64,000 bases of DNA from Qipengyuania atrilutea (GTDB lineage Bacteria; Pseudomonadota; Alphaproteobacteria; Sphingomonadales; Sphingomonadaceae): assembly GCF_013370205.1 (NCBI RefSeq), contig NZ_JABWGV010000006.1:41385-105384 (forward strand), written 5' to 3'. The notes under the pieces are model-generated. The model searched no databases, was not told the origin of the DNA, and saw nothing but the letters and a program-made list of their open reading frames with translations. Each line of letters starts with the position of its first letter. The stretch's first letter is position 1. This document shows positions 36,614 to 44,457 of the stretch, piece after piece. Both the position numbers and the translations under genes were made by a program.

Positions 36614-37705
36614 ATGTCTCTCACTAACTTTCGCACGCTCGGCCGTTCCGGCCTCGTTGTCAGCCCCCTCGCGCTCGGCACCATGACCTTCGGGACCGGG
36701 GAATGGGGCGCGGACGAAGCATCCTCTCGCGCCATCTTCGACGCCTATCGCGATGCAGGCGGCAATTTCATCGACACGGCGGATATCTATTCCGGTGGCG
36801 AGAGCGAGCAAATGGTGGGCAGGTTCGTCAAGGACACCAGCTCGCGCGACGAGATTGTGCTGGCGACCAAGTTCGGCTTCAACGGATCGGCCAGTCCGCT
36901 GAACGCAAACCAGTCGGGCGCAGGAAATCCGAACGCCGGCGGGGCAGGGGCGAAGAACATTCACCGAGCGCTGGAAGGTTCGTTGAAGCGCCTCGGCACG
37001 GACTACATTGACCTTTACTGGATGCATATCTGGGACGGTGTCACGCCGGTCGAGGAGATCGTCCAGACGCTCGGCGACCTCGTCCGGTCCGGCAAGATCC
37101 GGTATTATGGCCTCTCCGACATGCCCGCCTGGGTCGGTGCCAAGGCCGCAACGATCGCGGCCGAACGAGGCGTTCCCGGCCCGATCGCTATGCAACTGGA
37201 ATATTCCTTGGTCGCCCGCGATGTTGAAGCCGAACATTTCCCGGCGGCGCGCGACGGGGGCATGGGGATCCTGCCTTGGAGCCCGCTGGCGGGCGGCTTC
37301 TTGACCGGCAAATACGAGCGCGAGGATACGTCTGACACCGGAAGGCTGAGCGGATCGAACCCGTTCGGCGACAGCAAGTTTACTGAGCGCAACTGGGACA
37401 TTCTCGATACCGCCAAGAGTATAGCTGACGAGGTCGACCGTCCGGTCGCCCAAGTCGCGCTGGCATGGACATTGGCGCAGCCGGGCGTAACGTCCACACT
37501 GATCGGGGCGAGCAAGGTTTCGCAGATTGAAAGCAACGTATCAGCTACCGAACTCGAACTGACTGCGGATCAACTTGCGCGGCTTAACAAGGCAAGCGCG
37601 CCGACGCCTGGGTTCAGCGCCTCTTTGACCTCTCGCGATACGCGCAAGATGGTCCATGGCGGCCATGCCGTGAGCGGTTGGGACGACCTTGCGAAGACAT
37701 CCTAA
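36614..37705 (+). CDS. Aldo/keto reductase
   Basis: 363-residue NADPH-dependent TIM-barrel reductase. The catalytic tetrad is visible: Asp54 and Tyr59 in FIDTADIYSGGESE, Lys86 in LATKFGF, His138 in LYWMHIWD. The C-terminal NADPH-binding region has TSTLIGASKVSQIESNV. AAAGGTATAATC precedes the ATG. It resembles the large AKR group including YajO/AKR11-12-like enzymes; the physiological substrate is not evident. Divergent from a TetR gene that probably senses a reactive aldehyde, ketone or quinone. The gene pair is bounded by repeat copies on both sides. Confidence 0.93.
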   Translation: MSLTNFRTLGRSGLVVSPLALGTMTFGTGEWGADEASSRAIFDAYRDAGGNFIDTADIYSGGESEQMVGRFVKDTSSRDEIVLATKFGFNGSASPLNANQSGAGNPNAGGAGAKNIHRALEGSLKRLGTDYIDLYWMHIWDGVTPVEEIVQTLGDLVRSGKIRYYGLSDMPAWVGAKAATIAAERGVPGPIAMQLEYSLVARDVEAEHFPAARDGGMGILPWSPLAGGFLTGKYEREDTSDTGRLSGSNPFGDSKFTERNWDILDTAKSIADEVDRPVAQVALAWTLAQPGVTSTLIGASKVSQIESNVSATELELTADQLARLNKASAPTPGFSASLTSRDTRKMVHGGHAVSGWDDLAKTS

Positions 37706-37882
37706 AGCTTATGTGGCTCTGGCACTTCACGCTGATGTAACGAAGTGAGTGGTGGGGCGAATTCAAGCATTCTTATTGAACGGGGGTTCTTTACATTACT
37801 CTCGGCTCTCAGGCATCGATAGGATTATCGAATTGTTAGCAACCGCCCGATAGAGCCGCTCCGTGGATCGCTCACAGGGTCC

Positions 37883-38000
37883 GGTTCCCATTCCATGATT
37901 GGACGTTCGTGGCGTTTACGAAACCTTATGATAGCGGACCGGCCGCTTCCGATCTCTCGTTCAAAACCGGACCAGCCGCTAACGACCCCATTGCGGACAA
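37883..38000 (+). repeat. ~120-bp dispersed repeat, copy 2
   Basis: Starts GGTTCCCATTCCATGATTGG, contains ATAGCGGACCGGCCGCTTCC and TCGTTCAAAACCGGACCAGC, and ends GCTAACGACCCCATTGCGGA. Placed between the reductase gene and the DUF7668 gene, which begins 27 bp later. Confidence 0.8.
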
Positions 38001-38026
38001 CCGTTGCTGACCCTAGTCCCCCTTGT

Positions 38027-38401
38027 ATGAGTTTAATCTCACTAGCCAAGGACGATACCGAACATCGGGTGCCGGAGCCTTGGCGGACAAAGTTTCGGCA
38101 GATTGCAGAGGCCTTCGCGGCTGGAGATTTTCAGCTGAATGATCACTCGATCGAGGGCCTGGCGCCGATCGACTTGGCCTCGGCTGACTTCTTTCGCGAT
38201 AGCTCACGCGCCTACGGGGATGATTTAGCGTCCTTGGACGACGCGACTTGGGAGCGCTCTGTTTATTGTTGGATCGACGGCCACTGGGAATTTCTCGTCG
38301 ATCTCACGACCGAGCATGAGCCGGTCAGCGACCTGGCTCTTCATGCGAGGTTGGAGGAAAGAACGGGCCTATTAATTCTGGACTCGGTTCATGTGCCTTA
38401 G
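38027..38401 (+). CDS. DUF7668-like protein
   Basis: 124 residues from ATG 38027 (MSLISLAKDDTEHRVPEPWR). The longer frame to 37895 runs through the repeat and is not coding. The pattern PEPWRTKFRQIAEAFAAGDF, TWERSVYCWIDGHWEFLVDL and a final VHVP matches what I recall of DUF7668, a small protein family often found among accessory genes and polymorphic-toxin immunity-like proteins. Function unknown. Repeat copies flank it closely on both sides. Confidence 0.75.
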   Translation: MSLISLAKDDTEHRVPEPWRTKFRQIAEAFAAGDFQLNDHSIEGLAPIDLASADFFRDSSRAYGDDLASLDDATWERSVYCWIDGHWEFLVDLTTEHEPVSDLALHARLEERTGLLILDSVHVP

Positions 38402-38427
38402 ATGTCGCAGCTAACATGACGATGTCA

Positions 38428-38540
38428 GGTTCCCATCCCATGATGGGGCATGCGCAGCGTTTGCAGCGCCTTCCTTTATCGGACAGGCCGCTTCCGCTCT
38501 TTCTCGCTCAAAACCGGACTTGCTGGCGACGACCCGAAAG
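38428..38540 (+). repeat. ~120-bp dispersed repeat, copy 3 (altered right end)
   Basis: Starts GGTTCCCATCCCATGATGGG, contains GCAGCGTTTGCAGCGCCTTC and CAGGCCGCTTCCGCTCTTTC, and reaches CTGGCGACGACCC, after which the usual CATTGCGGACAT is replaced by GAAAGAGGTTATTAG. The right end therefore looks eroded or was the point of a rearrangement next to the DUF1493 gene. Confidence 0.75.
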
Positions 38541-38546
38541 AGGTTA

Positions 38547-38996
38547 TTAGCCTCCAGGACGGCTGGGCCACGCACCAGCCTCAACAGCGGCGACCACCTC
38601 CTCTACCGTGATGGGGACCGTTTTGTCAGCTGGTCCCCATCGCCGCGACGCCCAGAGCGCCGCCGCGAGCAGAGCCACGGTTATCACGAAACCCCAGAAT
38701 GCGGAAAGGCCACTCATGGCCGCGACTGCACCTCCGATGACGGCAGCAGGGATGATGGCCAATCCATACCAGCACGAAAGCCCCTCTGGTCCGAAGTGCT
38801 CGCTCCAATGCTCGTGGAGATAAGTTAAGTCTGTTCCAAACCGCTCATGCACGCTGTTGAAGAAGTCTACGGCATCGTCCCCGTCCATGCCAAGGTCATG
38901 AAGCAATCGGTCTGAAAGGCGCACTCTTTCGCGGGGAAGACCGCGCTCGTGAGCAATGAGGTCTATGATTTCGGATCGTTGATCGCGACTTTGCAT
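38547..38996 (-). CDS. DUF1493 family membrane protein
   Basis: 149 residues from ATG 38996 (MQSRDQRSEIIDLIAHERGL). The first 70 residues resemble the acyl-carrier-like DUF1493 fold (VRLSDRLLHDLGMDGDDAVDFFN, FGTDLTYLHEHWSEHFGPEG). Two membrane segments follow (GLAIIPAAVIGGAVAAMSG and FWGFVITVALLAAALWAS), then a short tail with TVEEVVAAVEAGAWP. The open frame upstream to 39176 crosses a repeat copy and is not coding. Function unknown; the gene opposes the direction of DUF7668. Confidence 0.75.
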   Translation of the reverse strand: MQSRDQRSEIIDLIAHERGLPRERVRLSDRLLHDLGMDGDDAVDFFNSVHERFGTDLTYLHEHWSEHFGPEGLSCWYGLAIIPAAVIGGAVAAMSGLSAFWGFVITVALLAAALWASRRWGPADKTVPITVEEVVAAVEAGAWPSRPGG

Positions 38997-39036
38997 TGCC
39001 CATGCTGGCCCATTCAACTGCGCTTTGGCAATGGCA

Positions 39037-39156
39037 GCTTCCCACCCCAATTGCAGACGGTCGCTAGCCCAGCAGTTTCTTCCAATTGCGGACCGGCCGC
39101 TTCCGCTCTTTCTCGTTAAAAACCAGACCAGCTGCTGACGACCCCATTGCGGACAT
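39037..39156 (+). repeat. ~120-bp dispersed repeat, copy 4
   Basis: Starts GCTTCCCACCCCAATTGCAG, contains CCAATTGCGGACCGGCCGCT, and ends CTGACGACCCCATTGCGGAC. The first 50 bases are nearly identical to those of copy 5, so these two share a recent origin. Confidence 0.8.
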
Positions 39157-39166
39157 GAAGAAATGT

Positions 39167-39595
39167 TCAGACGCAATCACCAAAGCTAGGCGGACCATCA
39201 TCGGCTAGAAGCTCATCGACAGCCCTATCAAGTTCACCAGCGTCTACCGACTTGAAGCTATCGTAGCTTTCAGCAACATCGCCTTCGCAGATATAATGGT
39301 GGTCCTCACTATCGAGGTTCTGACCTTCTTTGAACTTCTCAAGAACGGCCGGGTCTCCGCCTGTGTTGCGGACTATGTAGTCATCGAACCTCTGTGAGTA
39401 ACTTGCGATCCTCGCCTGAAACTCAGGGTCTTGGCCTGCACGGCATTGGTTCCCCACCTTCTCTACGAAATAGATGAACGTCCCAAGGCAGAGAACGCCC
39501 CTGCCGGGCGCTTCGTTCGGCGGCGCTGCTGAGATCAGGCCAATGCATGATACGGTCAGCACAGCGAAACGCGAACAGGTTCGTATGTCGATCAT
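39167..39595 (-). CDS. Secreted hypothetical protein
   Basis: 142 residues from ATG 39595 (MIDIRTCSRFAVLTVSCIGL). The N-terminus is a signal sequence ending near ISAAPPNEAPG. The mature part is acidic, with cysteines at the conserved-looking sites NQCRAGQD, HHYICEGD and the terminal FGDCV, which could form disulfides in the periplasm. No family recognised. It sits between repeat copies 4 and 5, reading against the repeat orientation. Confidence 0.65.
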   Translation of the reverse strand: MIDIRTCSRFAVLTVSCIGLISAAPPNEAPGRGVLCLGTFIYFVEKVGNQCRAGQDPEFQARIASYSQRFDDYIVRNTGGDPAVLEKFKEGQNLDSEDHHYICEGDVAESYDSFKSVDAGELDRAVDELLADDGPPSFGDCV

Positions 39596-39638
39596 CGATG
39601 GATCATACGCATATCTTTAGAGGGTTGCCAGCACGTCA

Positions 39639-39759
39639 GCTTTCCACCCCAATTGCAGACGGTCGCCACCCCAACAGTTTCTTCCAATTGCGGACCGTCC
39701 GCTTATGCGCTTTATGGTTCAAAACCGGACCAGCCGCTAACGACCCGGTTGCCGACATT
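39639..39759 (+). repeat. ~120-bp dispersed repeat, copy 5
   Basis: Starts GCTTTCCACCCCAATTGCAG, contains CAATTGCGGACCGTCCGCTT and TTCAAAACCGGACCAGCCGC, and ends CTAACGACCCGGTTGCCGAC. Next gene starts 25 bp later. Confidence 0.8.
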
Positions 39760-39783
39760 CCGGAAATCCGCGACGGAGCGGAT

Positions 39784-40086
39784 ATGCGTTGTTTCTACGT
39801 TCTAGTTCATGGGCGATTGCGTTGGCTTGTCGGACCGACAGAGCTTGAAGGTGACGTGTGTCAGCCAACCGGACTTTACTGTCACCGATATGTTCTGGCT
39901 TCGGACCGAAAAGCGGCGACCCAGAGAGCATTCGACAGTGTGTCCGCTAATTTAGATCGACAGACTGGATGGCTGCGAGATCAAGCAGTGGAATTGGAAC
40001 TAGAAGCTGAAGAGGTTTCCCAAACCTCGCTTCTCAGGGCGTTCTCGCCGGTCAATCGAGGTCATACCTTTTACGAAAGTGATTGA
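39784..40086 (+). CDS. Small hypothetical protein between repeat copies
   Basis: 100 residues from ATG 39784 (MRCFYVLVHGRLRWLVGPTE); the frame is open upstream through repeat copy 5, which I exclude. Protein-like composition (GLYCHRYVLASDRKAATQRA, ELEAEEVSQTSLLRAFSPVN), no signal peptide or membrane helix, no family recognised. Repeat copies lie 24 bp before the start and 4 bp after the stop, giving a compact repeat-gene-repeat unit. Confidence 0.65.
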   Translation: MRCFYVLVHGRLRWLVGPTELEGDVCQPTGLYCHRYVLASDRKAATQRAFDSVSANLDRQTGWLRDQAVELELEAEEVSQTSLLRAFSPVNRGHTFYESD

Positions 40087-40090
40087 GTCT

Positions 40091-40210
40091 GCTTCCCACC
40101 CCATAGTCGGGCATCAAGGAAAGCTGATGGCGGTCCTAGCAGCAGACCGTCAGCTTAAAGCATTCCCCGCCCAAAATGAGCCGCTCCGCTAACGACCCCA
40201 TTCCGGACGT
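40091..40210 (+). repeat. ~120-bp dispersed repeat, copy 6
   Basis: Starts GCTTCCCACCCCATAGTCGG and ends GCTAACGACCCCATTCCGGA. The middle (GGCGGTCCTAGCAGCAGACC region) diverges from the others, while both ends are conserved. Confidence 0.75.
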
Positions 40211-40298
40211 TGATTGAGTTACGATAGTAAGCCACTCTCTGGTCCATAAAGGGGGGGGAACTCTGGCCGACGGTATCTCAAAATACTGGAAGCTCGAA

Positions 40299-40586
40299 TT
40301 GTTCGCATTCACAGCGGTCGGCTTGATCCTCCTCGGCACGGCACTCTATTTCGCCAATGAGAGGGCCTCGAACCCTTGGACACCCGTAAGTGGCATTGTC
40401 GTGGGGACGGGAATGGCGAGCGACTACGATGGGAACCACCCTATCGTAGTCGTAAAATTGCCAGATGGTCGCGAAGTCCAAGTGCCCATTTCTAAGAGCC
40501 AACATCAAAACTGCACTGCTGGTAGATCGATTGCCCTAATGCAGCAGGGGATCACCTATCGGGCGGCGTTGGAGGGTTGCTTATAA
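40299..40586 (+). CDS. Small membrane protein between repeat copies
   Basis: 95 residues from TTG 40299. One N-terminal membrane helix (FAFTAVGLILLGTALYFA) is followed by a soluble part containing SGIVVGTGMASDYDGNHPIV and CTAGRSIALMQQGITYR. The domain resembles the DUF3592-like small beta fold in outline only. The start is doubtful: the frame is open back to a G8 run at 40251-40258 that looks like a ribosome-binding site, but no ATG/GTG/TTG follows it in this frame (CTG 40263 does). Repeat copies flank it. Confidence 0.55.
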   Translation: MFAFTAVGLILLGTALYFANERASNPWTPVSGIVVGTGMASDYDGNHPIVVVKLPDGREVQVPISKSQHQNCTAGRSIALMQQGITYRAALEGCL

Positions 40587-40602
40587 AGAAAGCGTAATGC
40601 TC

Positions 40603-40722
40603 GCATTCCACCCTATAACCGGACATTCGCAGCGTTTGCAGCGCCTTCAATTAACGGACAGGCCGCTTCCGATCTTTCTCGTTCAAAACCGGACCAGCAG
40701 CTAACGACCCCATTGCAGACAT
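40603..40722 (+). repeat. ~120-bp dispersed repeat, copy 7
   Basis: Starts GCATTCCACCCTATAACCGG, contains GCAGCGTTTGCAGCGCCTTC (shared with copy 3) and CTCGTTCAAAACCGGACCAG, and ends CTAACGACCCCATTGCAGAC. It borders the truncated ABC-F gene, whose lost 3' part lies at this boundary. Confidence 0.8.
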
Positions 40723-40725
40723 TCG

Positions 40726-41868
40726 CTAAGTCGTGCCAATCAATAGACAAAATAGGGGTGTAATCGCCACGCGTTCGGGACCGGTGAGGGTGAGCGACAG
40801 ATTTTCGATGACGGGCTGTCCTCCTTCATAACCCGCGTAAATATGGTGAAGGGCAAGCACGATCCGCGATGCGGGAAGGCCGGTCGACGGCAGACCGACC
40901 GATAGGGGGGCGACGACTTCGATCTTTGCGCGTGCGACGGATAGCAGCTCTTCGGCCTCAGCGCGCTGGCGCTCGGCGAGACGGCTTCCCGCAGCGCGTG
41001 TTTCCTCGGCCCGGCGCTTGAGTCCGCCGATAAGGATTTTGGGCATATCGCCTCGCGCCGCTTTGGCGCGCCCGCGCGAGTCGCGGCGGTCCTGTTTTTC
41101 GGTTGCTGCCTGTGCCTGCCGCTGCGCCGCCGCGGCGCGCTTTTCGGCGCCCGCAAGTTGGGCTTCGAGCGCAGCCTGCTCAATCGCCTTTCGCGCCAGA
41201 TAAGCGCTCCAGCCGCCGCCATACCGAGCGCCGCGGCGGCTGGTCAGCTCGACGATCGCATCCATTTCTTCCAGCAGTTCGCGGTCGTGGCTGACGACGA
41301 TCGCGCCTCCGCGCCATCCGGCGAGAAGATCGCGGACGGCTTGGCGGCCCGCACGGTCGAGGTTGTTGGTGGGTTCGTCGAGGAGCAGGAAATCGTGGGC
41401 GGCAAACATGGCACCGGCGAGCGCGGCGCGTGTGCGCTGCCCGCCCGAGAGTCGAGCAAGCGGGGTATCGGCGGGAAGCGGCAGGCCGACATGCGCCAGC
41501 GCCTCGTCGATCCGCGCCTCGAGTGTCCAGTCGGCTTCGCCGATCTCGTCGAGCGTCGCCGCGCCCCCTTCGGCCTTGTGGAGCAACGCGAGGCCGGCGC
41601 GCGCGCCGAACAGGTCGGCGATGCTTTCGTCCGCCGAAATCTGCACAGTCTGACGCAGCATCGCGATTTTGCCGTCGATCGCGATGCTCCCCCCGGTAGG
41701 CGCAAGCTCCCCGGTCAGCAGGCGCAGCAGCGTCGACTTGCCGGTGCCGTTGCGTCCGACAATGCCGGTGCGTTCACAATGAAATAGAAGATCGAGGTTC
41801 ACAAGAACGGCGCGACCGTCGGGCGTAGACCGGTTGAGTTGGGAGACTGTAATCGAAGGCATGGGCAT
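40726..41868 (-). pseudogene. Truncated ABC-F ATPase gene
   Basis: ABC-F proteins carry two ABC ATPase domains on one chain (about 500-550 residues) and act on ribosomes. From ATG 41868 (MPMPSITVSQLNRSTPDGRA) only 380 residues remain. Domain 1 is complete: Walker A GIVGRNGTGKSTLLRLL, signature LSGGQRTRAALAGA, Walker B FLLLDEPTNNLDRAGR and the switch histidine in VVSHDRELLEE. The linker is helical and basic. Domain 2 stops at ENLSLTLTGPERVAI, just before its Walker A, and then reads TPLFCLLIGTT to a stop. The break lies next to repeat copy 7. Likely non-functional. Confidence 0.85.
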
Positions 41869-42042
41869 GGACTTTTCTGGCGGCAAGGCGGGGCTGCTTT
41901 GCGGGGAGATTATGGTCCATGATGGGAAACTCCGATGCGATTGGTTGCACAGCTAATGTAAAAAGGTCGGTGGCGCGCGCAAATCGTTGTGGGGCGGGCA
42001 CGGTTTTGAGCGGGTAACCGAATTTCGATCGTAGGCGGAAAG

Positions 42043-42600
42043 TCAGGACCGAACGAAGCTCCAGGTCCCGGTCTCGCTGCGCAATTCTATGCGGCCGGTC
42101 TCGCGGTGCAAAGGATAGCTTTCGGTGCCTGCGACCAAGTCCGTCTCGCCGCTTTCGCCGCAGCTGCTGCTGAAGCTCTCGCGACCCTCACTCGTTGACA
42201 ATACCAGATTATCTCCTGCCACGAGCGCCCGGCCACGCTTGGTCTGACGTACTGTACGGGTGCAATCGTTCCCCTCGGCGTGCTCGCGCACGGTAAGCCA
42301 GGTGAAGTCTCCGTCAGATTCGATCGTAAGCGTCATGCGGCGCTCGACGTCGAGCAAGGTCGGCTCGGTCACGATCTCGGTCCGCGTCATCGAGCCGTAA
42401 CCGACCGATCCGCCCAGGCTCGTTCCCATCGATACTCCGACATTCGGGCTCAACTTGATCCGCGAGACAAGCACCAGTTCCAGCCCCGAGCTGGCTTGCG
42501 ACCACGTTCCCACGGGGAGACTCGGGGTCTGCGCAGCAGCCGCGACGGCGATGGCAGCGGCGCAAGCGGTCGCCGAAATAGTCGTTATGGTTTTTCTCAT
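42043..42600 (-). CDS. Secreted hypothetical protein
   Basis: 185 residues starting MRKTITTISATACAAAIAVA with a signal peptide ending AAAQ (about residue 23). The mature protein reads as a beta-rich domain (GTWSQASSGLELVLVSRIKL, MTLTIESDGDFTWLTVREHA, RIELRSETGTWSFVRS) with cysteines at NDCTRT and SSSCGESG. No family recognised. It follows the frameshifted secreted-protein gene with a 21-bp gap and is likely in the same operon. Confidence 0.7.
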   Translation of the reverse strand: MRKTITTISATACAAAIAVAAAAQTPSLPVGTWSQASSGLELVLVSRIKLSPNVGVSMGTSLGGSVGYGSMTRTEIVTEPTLLDVERRMTLTIESDGDFTWLTVREHAEGNDCTRTVRQTKRGRALVAGDNLVLSTSEGRESFSSSCGESGETDLVAGTESYPLHRETGRIELRSETGTWSFVRS

Positions 42601-42621
42601 CTTCGTGTCTCTTTCTGTAGG

Positions 42622-44323
42622 TCAGACGCCAAAGCTCGCGCGCTTGTCACCTTCGCTGATGGTGACCCGCGCGGGGCTGGCGCCGGCGTCAGGATGAAAA
42701 CTGTACTTCGCCTTGAGTTCGCCGCCCGGCTCGATCGCGGGAGTGGAGGCGAAGTGGGTGCGCCCCTCCGGCGTCGGACGCAGGATCTGGCCGTTCACCT
42801 TGCCAACTCCGTCGCTATCCTCGAGCCGGACCATGAGAGCTCCCGACGTGGCGTAGAGCGGCGAACTGGTTGGGTTTTTCAACGTGACGAAGACGTCGAT
42901 CCGTTGCGCGTCGCGCGCCACGACCACGCGATCCACCCGCACGTCGTATTTCGTCAGCGACTGGAAGCCTGTGGTGGGAGCCGGTGCCGGTGCTGGAGGC
43001 AGAGGAACCGGGACTGGTGTCGGCGTTGGCGAGACCGGCCCTTGCTGCGGGTCTGAGGTAGGCTCCGGGTTGATGTCCGGAGCCGGAGCCGGTGCCGGTG
43101 CCGGCGTCGGTGTCGGCTCTGCGCTGTCATGGGCCGCTTGGCGGCGTTCTTCGCTGTAGCCGGTAAAAAGTGAGTAGCAGGCCTCTCCGGTCGTGGCATT
43201 TATCTCCACACCGTCAAAATCCGCCTTGTCGGGACTCAGCACGAGGCGAAATTTCCGATACCCGAATCCAGAATTGCGCAGCACGCCTTCAAGCGATCTG
43301 CCATCGCTCGACGCCTTCAGGACGGTCACGTAAGGCTCGCCACTCGACATGGGGAAGGAGGCGGTGGCGCCCTTGCCGGAGCGTTGAATCTCGACCGTGC
43401 CGAATTGCGTCTTCCATGGCCCGGAGTAGAGATCGAACAGTGCGTCCTCGACCAGCGGCAATTCTGGCTCGAGAGCAAGGCCTGTGCGCGAGCCGGTCCA
43501 GCCACCTCTCCCCTCCCAAAGCCGGCTGATCGGGTTCATAGCGACGTAGGAGCCGAACAGGGTCTGCCCATCGGCAGACATCGTCCAGCCAACAAGACCG
43601 CTTTCGCCGGTCAGTTCGTCCCGCCACACGCCACCTGCTCCATTGGCCCCGCGATAAGCCGCCCATCATGATCTCACCTTCCGCGGTGATTGAGCCGTTC
43701 ACATCGGTTCCCTTCCACTCGGCGCCCTGGCCCGGCGCCCACGTCAGCATGGCGTCGTGCAGATTGGTCCCGAGTTCGCGCATCTCGTCCGCCAGCATCG
43801 GCTTGAACCAGCCCTGGTTGGTGGTGCCGCCCTCGCAACCGGTGCAGCGCACTTCGCCAAGAGCGGCATAGGCCGCGAACTCAGCCTGCTTCTCTGCTGG
43901 AATCATCGCCTGCACGGGATAGCGGAAGTCCGGTTTCGATGGTGTCGGCCGAGGCTCGCTTATCGTTTCGTCAAGCCCTTGGGCCGTCGTATCTGCGGCC
44001 ATCTCGTCCGCACCTTCCGGAACGCTGCGGCATGCTTCGGCGCGCACGGCTTCCTCTGCGGCGCTCATCACAGCGCGCTGGGCGGCGTCTTGAAGATCGG
44101 CCTTCAGGTTGCCGTCGCCGCGAAGCGCGCCTGCGATCGAGCCTTCGATGCCCGCACCCTTGAGCGCACCGAAAAGGCCGCCCAGGCCACGCTTCTTCTT
44201 TTTCGGCTCGGCTGCCTTGGATGGCGGATCGCAGGGATTGCCTTGCGCGAATGCAGGTGCGGGTGCGGCCAGTGCGAACAGGATCGCCGATCCGGCCATG
44301 AGGAAAACGTGATTGGAACGCAT
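42622..44323 (-). pseudogene. Secreted protein with proline-rich linker, frameshifted
   Basis: One gene now split over two frames. The 5' part starts MRSNHVFLMAGSAILFALAA at ATG 44323, with GGAAGGAG before it, and has a clear signal peptide. It stays coding as far as NGSITAEGEIMMGG (about 43665). The coding signal then moves to another frame, AYRGANGAGGVWRDELTG, and runs to the stop at 42622. A one-base extra (or two-base loss) in the GCC repeat near 43655-43665 explains it. The rejoined protein would have about 565 residues: signal peptide, conserved-looking WTG/GPWKTQF beta domains, a Pro/Ala/Thr linker and a C-terminal domain. Function unknown; a sequencing error is possible. Confidence 0.7.
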
Positions 44324-44457
44324 TTTCGAACTCCTTCCGATGGAAGGGCTCGTAGCAAGTCGGCCCGGTTGCTGCGGTGCTACTGCGACAAGGGATGGGT
44401 CTGGCGCTGCCAGGAACGCACTGGTGCGACGAAAGCCGCTATCGGCACGACCGCCGG

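Noticed and set aside
37825..38049. 74-residue minus-strand gene
   Set aside because: It lies inside repeat copy 2 and has no protein-like features; similar frames arise in other copies of the repeat.
35729..40722. Integron cassette array with attC sites
   Set aside because: The layout fits but the sequence does not: the conserved ends lack RYYYAAC/GTTRRRY pairs in attC spacing, genes run in both directions, and no tyrosine integron integrase is present in the window.
35387..40722. CRISPR array
   Set aside because: Repeats are about 120 bp and the intervals are 375 to 2000 bp with real genes, far from CRISPR repeat and spacer sizes; no cas genes were found.
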